Shown: positions 41,642 through 49,874 of the stretch, one piece after another
How positions within the stretch are numbered: the stretch's first letter is position 1
Layout: every line of letters begins with the position of its first letter
NCBI RefSeq assembly: GCF_013410355.1
Contig: NZ_JACCFI010000001.1
Span: 3,410,001-3,474,000, forward strand
Source: Agromyces hippuratus
Lineage (GTDB): Bacteria > Actinomycetota > Actinomycetes > Actinomycetales > Microbacteriaceae
DNA: 64,000 nt
Direction: 5' to 3'
The notes under the pieces: generated by a model
The model's input: only the letters and a program-made list of their open reading frames with translations
What the model was told of the DNA's origin: nothing
Databases searched by the model: none
Position numbers and translations under genes: made by a program

Positions 41642-42895
41642 CTACACGAGTTGTTCGGCGTAGCGGTGCTGCCTGCGGACCGTGCCCGCGAGATCGTACT
41701 GCAGCCACTTGCCGACCTCGGTGAAGAAGGTGTGCGAGAACCAGGCGTCGGCGTTCGCCCAGTGCAGTACGACCGGATGATGCGGAAGCTTGTTCTGGTC
41801 GAAGCGCTGCGAGCTCCCGTTGACGAGCCCGTCGGCGAGCACGACGTGGTCGAGTCGGGTCCGCATCACGACCGTGCGCCCCACGTGCCCCCTGATCGCT
41901 GCCCACTGCGCATCCGACCGCGGGAGGGCGGGGGTGTGCATGAGCACGAGCATGCGGATCCGCTCGCCGTCGGCCGCCGCGGTCAGTGCGACGTTGCCGC
42001 CGTGGCTGTGGGCGAAGACGGTGTCGAACGGGGGCAGCGCGAGCGCGTCCCTCCAGATCGGCAGCTCGGCCGAACCGGCATCTCGGGCCGCCTGCGTGTA
42101 CTCGCCGCTCCACGTGTAGTAGGTGTCCTCGTCATAGAGGTTCGGGGTCGAGGCGACCTGGATGTGGTTGTGCAGCGGCTCTCCCGGCGCGTACCAGGGG
42201 TCTGCGGTGACCTGGGCCCACGTGCCGTGGATGGCGAGGCTGACCTCTGCGTGGTCGAAGGCCGGCGGAGCGCCGCCGCCCGTCGGCGCGCGCGTCGGCG
42301 CCGCCGGTTGCGAACCGCCGCCGTCGCTCCGGCGCAACGCGGTGTTCGCGATCGCGGCCACGTGCTCGTCGGTCGAGGTGGTCGCGGCGGCGAGCACCTC
42401 GTCGGCCGCAGCCAGCGCGCCGTTGCTGAAGGTGCGGAGCGCGGTCGCTGCAGCGACGCGCTGCAGTTCGTGCTCGCTGGCGCGCGAGTGGTTCAGCAGG
42501 GCGAGCAGCGACGGCACCGAGTGCGTGAGCTCGACGTTCTGCCAGAGCGCGAGTTCGTCCTCGGCGCGAGGCGGTGCCCCACCACTCCAGTCGCGGGCAT
42601 CGGATGACCCGTGGTCCTGCAGCGCGAATCGGGTGAGCCGGTCGAGGTTCGACTGCTCGCTCCAGAGCAGATCGTCGTCGGTCGCCGGGACGACGAACGG
42701 CACGCCGAGCGCCTCGGCGTCATCGCGCACATCGGCGGTCTGCTCGCGCGACCCGAAGGCCGCGGTGCCCATCGCGAGGAAGTGGCCGGCCCGGCTGGCG
42801 ATGGCACCCGGGGATTCGCCCTCGAACGCCGCGGCGCCGAAGACGGGCGCGAATCGTTCGTCGGGTGAAGGTGGCGGTGGTTGCGCGTCGCCCAT
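41642..42895 (-). CDS. Uncharacterised alpha/beta-hydrolase-like protein with a helical N-terminal half
   Basis: 417 aa. The C-terminal half (about 230-400) looks like an alpha/beta hydrolase: AIHGTWA (oxyanion loop), and AHSHGGNVAL carrying the candidate nucleophile Ser in a shortened elbow. The N-terminal half (about 60-210) is Ala-rich and helical, reminiscent of HEAT-type repeats (SVPSLLALLNHSRASEHELQ), then a Pro/Gly/Thr linker. No signal peptide. ATG at 42895 follows GGGAGG; the longer in-frame start lacks one. I do not recognise the family; esterase or lipase-like activity is a guess. Alone between unrelated genes. Confidence 0.6.
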   Translation of the reverse strand: MGDAQPPPPSPDERFAPVFGAAAFEGESPGAIASRAGHFLAMGTAAFGSREQTADVRDDAEALGVPFVVPATDDDLLWSEQSNLDRLTRFALQDHGSSDARDWSGGAPPRAEDELALWQNVELTHSVPSLLALLNHSRASEHELQRVAAATALRTFSNGALAAADEVLAAATTSTDEHVAAIANTALRRSDGGGSQPAAPTRAPTGGGAPPAFDHAEVSLAIHGTWAQVTADPWYAPGEPLHNHIQVASTPNLYDEDTYYTWSGEYTQAARDAGSAELPIWRDALALPPFDTVFAHSHGGNVALTAAADGERIRMLVLMHTPALPRSDAQWAAIRGHVGRTVVMRTRLDHVVLADGLVNGSSQRFDQNKLPHHPVVLHWANADAWFSHTFFTEVGKWLQYDLAGTVRRQHRYAEQLV

Positions 42896-43043
42896 GGTTC
42901 CTCCCGGCGGTCTCGCCTGCGAGTCTGCTCCTCGTGCGGACGGCGCACCAGCCCTCGGCATGATCCCGGTCGCTCCGGTGGCATCGGTGGAGCCGGTCTC
43001 GGCGGTGAGCGCCTCGCCGTCAGGCGCAGCTGCGGGCCCGGCC

Positions 43044-43385
43044 TCAGCCCTTCCGGCGGCGGGCGAGTTCGATCGGCTCGGCGTCGGGGCGGGCCTCGCG
43101 GCAGACCTCGAGCGGCGCGTCGACGAGCAGGGCCATGTGGTCGCCGAGGTGTTCGATCGCCTCCTCCCATCCGTCGGCCCGGTCCGAGATCTCGAAGAAC
43201 TCGCCCGAGACGTGGTCGAACACGACGGCGCGGTGCACCTCGCCCATGATCTCCGTCACGTCCACTGCGACCGAGTCGATCTCGTCCCACGGCACCAGCA
43301 CCTCGGGCGAGCCGCTCGTGGTGACGGCGAGGCCCTCGTCCGAGAGGGCGATGCTGCCGAGGTCGTTGGGTTCCCGATACGCCAT
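43044..43385 (-). CDS. Small conserved-looking hypothetical protein
   Basis: 113 aa acidic cytoplasmic protein, mostly predicted beta strands first (VLVPWDEIDSVAVDVTE, RAVVFDHVSGEFFEI) then a helix (GWEEAIEHLGDHM). No family recognised; the strand-rich part resembles PH-like small domains. ATG at 43385 is the only sensible start in good codon usage; its ribosome site is weak. Divergent from the ABC-F gene 115 nt away, and 148 nt downstream of the hydrolase-like gene's start region. Confidence 0.65.
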   Translation of the reverse strand: MAYREPNDLGSIALSDEGLAVTTSGSPEVLVPWDEIDSVAVDVTEIMGEVHRAVVFDHVSGEFFEISDRADGWEEAIEHLGDHMALLVDAPLEVCREARPDAEPIELARRRKG

Positions 43386-43500
43386 GCACCGATCGTCGCA
43401 TGCGGCCGGGTTGCCGCGCAGGCGGCGTCGGTAGAGTGGGCGCGCGGCTCGAGGCATCCGTCTCGCCGAACCTCTCCACCTCTTCACCGCAAGGACACCC

Positions 43501-45093
43501 GTGAGCCTGATCCGCCTGAACGACGTCAGCATCGAGTTCGACGGGCGCCCGGTGCTGAAGGAGGCCTTCCTGAAGCTCAAGCAGGGCGACCGGGTCGGCC
43601 TCATCGGCAAGAACGGCACCGGCAAGACGAGCCTGCTCGAGGTCGTGCTCGGGCGGCGCGAGCCGAGCGGCGGCACCCGCGACGTCACGCTCGGCACCAC
43701 GATCGGCTACTTCTCGCAGTTCTCCGAGCTCGACGGCGAGCAGAGCATCCAGCAGATCCTGAGCGGGCACTTCGCGCAGGTGCACGAGACGCAGGCCCGC
43801 CTCGACGAGATCGGCATGGCGCTGGCCGAGCCGATGGCGGATGACGCGATGACGCGGCTGCTCACCGAGCAGGGCGAGCTCTTCGAGCGCATGGACCACA
43901 TCGGCGGCTGGACCTACGAGACCACGATCGACACGGTGCTCACCCGGCTCGGCTTCGACGAGGAGCGCCGGGCGCTGGCCGTCGGGCGCCTGTCGGGCGG
44001 ATGGCGCAACCGCGCCGCGCTCGCGCAGATCCTCGTGCAGTCGCCCGACGTGCTGCTGCTCGACGAGCCGACGAACTTCCTCGACCTCGAGGGCGTGAAG
44101 TGGATCGAGAACTGGCTCTCGTCGTTCGCGGGCGCCGTGCTCGTGGTCTCGCACGACCGGCAGTTCCTCGATGGGGTCGTCACCCGCATCATCGAGCTCG
44201 AGAACTACCGCCTGCAGGAGTACGAGGGCGACTACTCGGCGTACGTGCACGCGAAGCAGTCGCGGCTCAAGATGCTCGAGAAGCAGTTCGCCCACGAAGA
44301 GGAGCTGCTCGCCTACGAGCAGGCCGCGTCGGCCGCGCGCCGCGAGGCCGCCCGCAACCCGTCGAACGCGGTCGCGCGGCGCCTCGCCGACATCAAGAAG
44401 CGCCAGGCGCCGCGCCCGATCGACCAGATCATCACGGGCATCTACGAGGGACTGCGGGTCTCGAACGACCTGCTCACGGTGACCGGGCTGACGAAGGGCT
44501 TCGGCGGCGAGCCGCTGTTCGAGGGCCTCTCGTTCGACCTGCGCCGCGGCGACCGGGTCGCGGTGCTCGGCTCGAACGGTTCAGGCAAGTCGACGCTGCT
44601 CGACGTGCTGACCGGCGAGACCGAGGCGGACTTCGGCACGGTGCGCTGGGCCAAGGGCGCCAGGTACGTCTCGTACAACCGGGTCTACGCCGAGCTCGAC
44701 CTCGAAGACACCGTCGGCCACGCGGTGAACGCCTACCCCGACTCGCTCGCGTTCACCGCGACGAAGAAGAGCGTGAACCGGTTCCTCGCGATGCTGCAGT
44801 TCTCGGAGGCCGACCTCAAGCAGAAGATCGGCACGCTCTCGGGCGGCCAGCGCGCCCGCGTCGCGATCGCCCAGTGCCTGCTCTCGGGGGCGGCGGTCAT
44901 CGTGCTCGACGAGCCGACGAACCACCTCGACATCACCTCGACGCAGGTCATGGAGCGGGCGCTCACGCACTTCCCTGGGGCCGTCATCGTGGTCAGCCAC
45001 GACCGGTTCTTCGTCGACAAGCTCGCCGACCGGCTGCTCGTCTTCGACGGCACGCCCAACGTCATCGAGACGGCGGCGACCGGAGCGCTCTGA
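43501..45093 (+). CDS. ABC-F family ATPase (ribosome-associated / antibiotic-protection type)
   Basis: 530 aa soluble protein with two ATPase domains and no membrane segment. Domain 1: GKNGTGKTSL, RLSGGWRNRAALAQ, LLLDEPTNFLDL. Linker (about 240-305) is charged and helical (AKQSRLKMLEKQFAHEEELL), the P-site tRNA interaction arm of ABC-F proteins. Domain 2: GSNGSGKSTL, LSGGQRARVAIAQC, VLDEPTNHLDI. ABC-F factors act on the ribosomal E site to relieve stalling or give resistance; which applies here cannot be told. GTG start at 43501. Confidence 0.93.
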   Translation: MSLIRLNDVSIEFDGRPVLKEAFLKLKQGDRVGLIGKNGTGKTSLLEVVLGRREPSGGTRDVTLGTTIGYFSQFSELDGEQSIQQILSGHFAQVHETQARLDEIGMALAEPMADDAMTRLLTEQGELFERMDHIGGWTYETTIDTVLTRLGFDEERRALAVGRLSGGWRNRAALAQILVQSPDVLLLDEPTNFLDLEGVKWIENWLSSFAGAVLVVSHDRQFLDGVVTRIIELENYRLQEYEGDYSAYVHAKQSRLKMLEKQFAHEEELLAYEQAASAARREAARNPSNAVARRLADIKKRQAPRPIDQIITGIYEGLRVSNDLLTVTGLTKGFGGEPLFEGLSFDLRRGDRVAVLGSNGSGKSTLLDVLTGETEADFGTVRWAKGARYVSYNRVYAELDLEDTVGHAVNAYPDSLAFTATKKSVNRFLAMLQFSEADLKQKIGTLSGGQRARVAIAQCLLSGAAVIVLDEPTNHLDITSTQVMERALTHFPGAVIVVSHDRFFVDKLADRLLVFDGTPNVIETAATGAL

Positions 45094-45106
45094 GCCCGGC
45101 CCCGCC

Positions 45107-45140
45107 GGTCGAGTAGCGACGAAGGAGCGTATCGAGACTC
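45107..45140. repeat. Short REP-like intergenic element
   Basis: GGTCGAGTAGCG (from 45107) is followed, after ACGAAGGAG, by CGTATCGAGACTC. The two ends form an imperfect inverted repeat (GGTCGAGTA against TATCGAGACT read backwards). From memory, closely similar elements recur between genes in Microbacteriaceae. It sits between the convergent ABC-F and TetR genes, where it may also end transcription. Only one copy was noticed in this window. Confidence 0.5.
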
Positions 45141-45145
45141 TCCGC

Positions 45146-45835
45146 TCAGTTCGGCTGCGCGGCCCGGCGCCGCTCGAGCCCCTCGAGCAGCAGGTCGAGC
45201 CCGAACTCGAACTCCGTCTGGTCGTCGCACCAGCCGAGCGTCGACTCGGGATCGTCGTGCACGACCTCGGCGAGCATGGCGGCGAGGTGCGGCGCGAGCG
45301 CGGCGAGGTGTTCGAGTTCGAGCGGTGCCGGGGCCGCCCCGTCGTCGCTGAGCTCCTGCACGTAGCCGTACATGCGGCTGCCGATCGCGTGCAGCGAGTG
45401 GTGGATGAGGTCGTGCGACATGCCGCCCGCCCGCATGATGCCGACGACGCCGTCGACGTGGCGCATGGCGTTGGGCCCCGAGGCGCCGCGCGCGTTCATG
45501 ACGTTCGGCAACCACGGATGCCGCAGCTGCACGCTCCTCGCACCGAGGATGCGCTCGCGGAGTGCCGGCGCCCAGCTCGAGGCATCCGTCGCCGGGGGAG
45601 GCGCGAACCCGCCGACCTCGTGGTCGATCTCGGCGAAGACGACCTCGACGAGGCCGTCGAGGATCGCGTCCTTGTTCGGCAGGTGGTAGTAGATCGACAT
45701 CGCCTCGACGCCGAGCTGCTCGGCGAGCGCGCGCATCGTGAGGGCCTCGATTCCGTCGCGATCTGCGAGTTGCAGGGCAGCCTGCAGCACGCTCTCGCGA
45801 GTGAGCTGGGGGCGCACGACGGACCGCTGCGGCAT
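45146..45835 (-). CDS. TetR-family transcriptional repressor
   Basis: 229 aa. N-terminal TetR helix-turn-helix (about 10-60; RPQLTRESVLQAALQLADRD, LAEQLGVEAMSIYYHLPNKD) with a large C-terminal ligand domain of the tetracycline-repressor C-terminal type. ATG at 45835 follows AAGGTGAAGG. One degenerate operator (45844-45856) lies immediately upstream and two perfect palindromes sit in the divergent promoter, so it should repress both itself and the oxidoreductase at 45938. Confidence 0.93.
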   Translation of the reverse strand: MPQRSVVRPQLTRESVLQAALQLADRDGIEALTMRALAEQLGVEAMSIYYHLPNKDAILDGLVEVVFAEIDHEVGGFAPPPATDASSWAPALRERILGARSVQLRHPWLPNVMNARGASGPNAMRHVDGVVGIMRAGGMSHDLIHHSLHAIGSRMYGYVQELSDDGAAPAPLELEHLAALAPHLAAMLAEVVHDDPESTLGWCDDQTEFEFGLDLLLEGLERRRAAQPN

Positions 45836-45843
45836 GCCTTCAC

Positions 45844-45856
45844 CTTACAACGTCAG
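45844..45856. promoter_or_regulatory. TetR operator, degenerate copy
   Basis: CTTACAACGTCAG matches the palindrome CTTACAACGTAAG (45915-45927) at 12 of 13 positions. It starts 9 nt upstream of the tetR start codon, where binding would block its own transcript. Confidence 0.6.
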
Positions 45857-45874
45857 GCAATCGTCCTCAGGGAC

Positions 45875-45927
45875 TGGACGCAGCGGCATCCGCGGCGTAT
45901 CTTACGCCGTAAGTCTTACAACGTAAG
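45875..45927 (+). promoter_or_regulatory. Promoter with two tandem TetR operators
   Basis: TGGACG (45875-45880) and TATCTT (45898-45903) are 17 nt apart. Two palindromes, CTTACGCCGTAAG (45901-45913) and CTTACAACGTAAG (45915-45927), cover the -10 end and the expected start near 45910, with centres 14 bp apart. The ribosome site GGGAG begins at the end of the second palindrome. Confidence 0.8.
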
Positions 45928-45937
45928 GGAGCAGCAC

Positions 45938-46984
45938 ATGTCCACCGAATCACTTCAGCCGGCGACATCCGACACCCGCAGCACCATGCGCGCCGCGGTC
46001 GCCGCGCGCTTCGGCGGGCCCGAGGTCGTGCACGTCGCCGAGGTGCCGAAACCCGAGCCCGGGCCCGGCGAACTCCTCGTGCGCGTGCGCGCCTCGACGG
46101 TGAGCATCGCCGACCACCGGGTGCGGAGCCGCCGTGTGCCGCGGGGTCTGGGGCTGGTCGTCGGGCCGGTGATCGGGTGGTTCCGCCCCAGGAAATCCGT
46201 GCTCGGCATGGAGGCTGCCGGCGTCGTCGAGCGCGTCGGCGAGGACGTCACCCGATTCGCGCCTGGTGATGAGGTCATCGTGATGCGCGGTGCGGGCATG
46301 GGCTGCCATGCCGCGTTCGTCGTCGTCGACGCCGAGGGCGAGGTCGCGCCGAAGCCCGCGAACCTGTCGTTCGACGAGGCCGCCGCGATCGTCTTCGGCG
46401 GGCACACCGCGCTGCGTTACCTCGACGGGGTGACGATCCGGCCCGGCACCAGGGTGCTCGTGAACGGTGCCTCGGGCGCGGTCGGCACCGCCGTCGTGCA
46501 ACTCGCGGCGGCCAGGGGCGCGCACGTGACCGCCGTCACCAGCGGGCGGAACGCCGACCTCGTGCGCTCGCTCGGCGCGAGCGAGGTCGTCGACTACACC
46601 CGCGAGGACTTCGCGGCGGGCGGACGATCCGGCGAGGCTCGCTCCGAAGGCCCGCGCTACGACGTGATCGTGGAGTGCGTCGGCAATGCCCCGTTCGGTC
46701 GTGTCGCCCACCTGCTCACGCCGGGCGGCGCACTGCTGCTCGTCATCGCCGATCTGCCCGGCATGCTCGCCGCCGGCATGCAGGCCCGCCGAAGCGGACT
46801 CGTCGTCGACCACCGCGGCGGCCGCGTGGGACGGGAAGGGATGGAGCGGCTCGCGGCGCTCGCCGAGTCGGGGCGGCTGCGGCCGGTCATCGACCGCACC
46901 TTCGATCTCGACGAGATCGTCGAGGCGCACCGCTACGTCGACACCGGCCGCAAGCGGGGGAGCGTGGTGCTCCGCGTCGGGTGA
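45938..46984 (+). CDS. NAD(P)-dependent MDR oxidoreductase, quinone-reductase type, TetR-controlled
   Basis: 348 aa MDR enzyme without zinc-binding cysteine cluster. Seen: GroES-like N-domain (MRAAVAARFGGPEVVHVAEV, ELLVRVRASTVSIADHRVRS), GMEAAGVVERVGEDVTRF, and the nucleotide fold VLVNGASGAVGTAVVQLAAA. Start at ATG 45938 with GGGAG 6 nt upstream; the inner ATG 15 codons later is an alternative. Regulated by the divergent TetR through two palindromes over its promoter, so probably induced by an electrophile, quinone or drug-like ligand. Confidence 0.9.
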   Translation: MSTESLQPATSDTRSTMRAAVAARFGGPEVVHVAEVPKPEPGPGELLVRVRASTVSIADHRVRSRRVPRGLGLVVGPVIGWFRPRKSVLGMEAAGVVERVGEDVTRFAPGDEVIVMRGAGMGCHAAFVVVDAEGEVAPKPANLSFDEAAAIVFGGHTALRYLDGVTIRPGTRVLVNGASGAVGTAVVQLAAARGAHVTAVTSGRNADLVRSLGASEVVDYTREDFAAGGRSGEARSEGPRYDVIVECVGNAPFGRVAHLLTPGGALLLVIADLPGMLAAGMQARRSGLVVDHRGGRVGREGMERLAALAESGRLRPVIDRTFDLDEIVEAHRYVDTGRKRGSVVLRVG

Positions 46985-47006
46985 GCCGAGCGCTCCCGGC
47001 ATCGCC

Positions 47007-49874
47007 TCAGCGGGTCGCGCGCTCGAGCAGTTCGAGGATGTGCACGTACGGTTCGCCCGTCGCGCGCGTCATGCCGATCTCGCACGTGCGGTTGCACGAG
47101 GCATGGGCGTCGAAGTCGCGTTCGGCGAGCTCCGCCGCCTCCGTAGCGGTCGCGGATGCCGTCAGCTCGGGGTGGAGCATGCCGCGGTCGCCCGCGAAGG
47201 CGCAGCAGCCCCAGGCATCGGGAACCACCGCGTCGACGGCCACCGCGTTCGCGAGCTGCCGCAGGTGGTCGTTCGAACCGAGTCTCGTGCTCGAGCAGGT
47301 CGGATGCAGCGCGAGGGAATCGAGCCGCTCACCGACGTCGAGGGCGGGCAGCAGCCGCTCGGCCGCGAAGTCGACCGCGTCGACGATGCGGAGGGAGACG
47401 GGCGCGCCGTCGAGCTCGCCCACGTTCTCGAGCGCGTGCACGAGGCCCTCGGTGCACGAGGAGTTGTCGCAGACGATCGGCAGGCGCCCGCCGTCCGAGG
47501 CGGCGAGCAGCGCGCGCACGGTCTTCTCGATCGCGGTGGCGTAGCCGGCGGTGAGGCCCTTCGACTTCCACGGCGTTCCGCAGCACAGCCCGTCGATGCC
47601 GTCGGGCGTGACCAACTCGACGCCCGCGCGATCGCAGAGCAGGCGGAAGGCGGATGCCGCGCCGATGCCGTCGTCGGCCGGGCCGAACATCGAGCCGACG
47701 CAGGCCGAGAAGAAGACGGCGTCGCCGGTGGCGGCCGAGGCGTGGGCGCGCTTCGCCCCGCCGCGTGGCAGGTCGGCGGTCCACTGCGGCACGACGTCGG
47801 CGCCGAGCACCGCGCGGCCGGCGGCGCTGGCGGCCGCGGCGATCGGCGGCACGGCCTTCGCCGCGGTGAGGGCGAGCGCGGCGCCCCGGGTCACCGGGCC
47901 CCAGATCTTCGCGAGGCCCGCAGCGATCGTGCGGGTCGGCGCGTTCGCCTCCTGCTCGCGCAGGCGCCGCACGAGGTCGCCGGTGTTGATCATCACGGGG
48001 CACGCCGTCTGGCACATGCCGTCGGCGGCGCAGGTCTCGACCGAGGCGTACTCCTCCGCGGCGGCGAGGCGTGCGTCGAGGTCGGTGTCGCCGGCGGCCT
48101 TCGCGGCGGCGCGCGCCCGGCGCACCGCGATGCGCTGGCGCGGCGTGATCGTGACGTCTTTGCTCGGGCACACGGGCTCGCAGTAGCCGCACTCGACGCA
48201 GCGGTCGACCTCCGACTCGACCTCGGGCGTGAGCTTCAGGTGCTCGAGGTGCGCGGTCGGCGAGTCGGTGAGCAGCACGCCGGGGTTCAGCACGCCGGCG
48301 GGGTCGCAGAGCGCCTTGACCTCGCGCATGACGGCGTAGAGCTCGGCGCCGAACTGGCGTTCGACGAAGGGCGCCATGATCCGGCCGGTGCCGTGCTCGG
48401 CCTTCAGCGTGCCGCCGGCGCCGAGCACGAGGTCGACGAGCTCCTCGGTGAAGCGCTCCTGCCGCGCGATCGCATCGGCGGCGGTGAAGTCCTCGGTGAG
48501 GAGGAAGTGGATGTTGCCGTCCTTCGCGTGCCCGAAGATCACCGCATCGGCGTAGCCGTGGCGCTCGAAGAGCGTCTGCAGGGATGCGCAGGTCGCGGCG
48601 AGCTGTTCGACGGGTACTGCGATGTCCTCGAGCAGCGCGGTGGTGCACGGGCGTCGGGCACCGGCGATCGCCGCATAGAGGCCCTTGCGGAAGTGCCAGA
48701 GCCGCGCGCGCTCCGTCGGATCGCGGGTGACGTCGAGCGCTGGTGCACCGGCGGCGGCAAGGGCGGCACCCGCGAGGGCGAGCTGCTCGGCGAGGTCGTC
48801 GTCATCGCGGCCGTGGTACTCCACGAGCAGCGCGGCATGCCCGTCGATCACGACGTCGTCGATGATGCCGGATGCCGCGGGGTCGGCCTGGATCACGCGC
48901 AGCGACGCGGCATCCATCAGCTCGAGGGTGGCGGCGCCCGTCTCGACGAGCACCGGAAGGATGCCGGTGGCCGCGTCGAGCGTGGGGAAGACCACGAGCG
49001 CCGTGGCGATGCTCGAGGCGATCGGCACGGTGTCGAAGACGGCCTCGGCGACGAAGCCCAGCGTGCCCTCGCTGCCGACCATGAGGTGCGCGAGGATCTC
49101 GACCGGCTCGGTGAAGTCGAGGAAGGAGTTCAGGCCGTAGCCCATCGTGTTCTTGCCGCGGTACTGCCGCTCGATCTCGGCCCGCAGGTCCGCACGGTCG
49201 CGCACGAGGTCGCGGAGCCGGGCCAGACCTGCGTGCAGCGCGGGCTCGGCGTCGGCGAGCCGCCGGGCGGCATCGGGCGCCGAGGTGTCGACGATCGTGC
49301 CGCTCGGCAGGGCGAAGGTGAGCGAGGCGAGCGTGCGGTAGCTGTTGTGGTGGGTGCCGCAGGCCATGCCGCTCGAGTTGTTGGCGATCACGCCGCCGAC
49401 GGTCGCGGCGATCTCGCTGGCCGGGTCGGGCCCGAGCTTGCGGCCGTGGCGGAGCAGCCGGGCGTTGACCTGCCGCACCGTCGCCCCGGGCTGCACGCGC
49501 ACGCGCTCGCCGCCGGCCTCGGGCTGGATGCGGCGGAACGCGGTGCGCGTGTCGAGCAGGATGCCCTCGGTCGAGGCCTGGCCCGAGAGGCTGGTGCCGC
49601 CCGAACGCACGGTCACCCCGAGCCCGGCGTCGGCCGCGAAGCGGAGCACGGCCGCGACCTGCTCGAGGCTGCGCGGGGTGACAACGGCGGCGGGCGTCAG
49701 CAGCACGTGCGAGGCGTCGACGCCCGCGACGATGCGGTCGAACTCGGCGACCGAGACATCCGCGGCCGTCGATGCCGGCGAGGCGATCGTGCCGAGCACT
49801 CGACCGAGCTCGGCGGCGAGGCGGTCATCGCCGGGGTCGACGGCGGAGCGGTGGGCGGTGGCGGACACGGTCAT
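47007..49874 (-). CDS. FAD/Fe-S D-lactate-dehydrogenase-like oxidoreductase (FAD-linked oxidase fused to GlpC-like domain)
   Basis: 955 aa. Residues about 55-290 are the PCMH FAD domain (VTVRSGGTSLSGQAS, ATVGGVIANNSSGMACG), 290-540 the oxidase C-domain (VIFGHAKDGNIHFLLT, KAEHGTGRIMAPF). Then two 4Fe-4S motifs, Cys559-x2-Cys562-x2-Cys565-x3-Cys569 and Cys615-x5-Cys621-x3-Cys625, and a C-terminal CCG pair (GLCCGTPWKSKG, WGCCAFAGDRG). It oxidises D-lactate or another 2-hydroxy acid to the keto acid. ATGA overlap with the MFS gene. In the RpiR/MurQ island its natural substrate would be the D-lactate freed from MurNAc-6-P (inference). Confidence 0.88.
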   Translation of the reverse strand: MTVSATAHRSAVDPGDDRLAAELGRVLGTIASPASTAADVSVAEFDRIVAGVDASHVLLTPAAVVTPRSLEQVAAVLRFAADAGLGVTVRSGGTSLSGQASTEGILLDTRTAFRRIQPEAGGERVRVQPGATVRQVNARLLRHGRKLGPDPASEIAATVGGVIANNSSGMACGTHHNSYRTLASLTFALPSGTIVDTSAPDAARRLADAEPALHAGLARLRDLVRDRADLRAEIERQYRGKNTMGYGLNSFLDFTEPVEILAHLMVGSEGTLGFVAEAVFDTVPIASSIATALVVFPTLDAATGILPVLVETGAATLELMDAASLRVIQADPAASGIIDDVVIDGHAALLVEYHGRDDDDLAEQLALAGAALAAAGAPALDVTRDPTERARLWHFRKGLYAAIAGARRPCTTALLEDIAVPVEQLAATCASLQTLFERHGYADAVIFGHAKDGNIHFLLTEDFTAADAIARQERFTEELVDLVLGAGGTLKAEHGTGRIMAPFVERQFGAELYAVMREVKALCDPAGVLNPGVLLTDSPTAHLEHLKLTPEVESEVDRCVECGYCEPVCPSKDVTITPRQRIAVRRARAAAKAAGDTDLDARLAAAEEYASVETCAADGMCQTACPVMINTGDLVRRLREQEANAPTRTIAAGLAKIWGPVTRGAALALTAAKAVPPIAAAASAAGRAVLGADVVPQWTADLPRGGAKRAHASAATGDAVFFSACVGSMFGPADDGIGAASAFRLLCDRAGVELVTPDGIDGLCCGTPWKSKGLTAGYATAIEKTVRALLAASDGGRLPIVCDNSSCTEGLVHALENVGELDGAPVSLRIVDAVDFAAERLLPALDVGERLDSLALHPTCSSTRLGSNDHLRQLANAVAVDAVVPDAWGCCAFAGDRGMLHPELTASATATEAAELAERDFDAHASCNRTCEIGMTRATGEPYVHILELLERATR

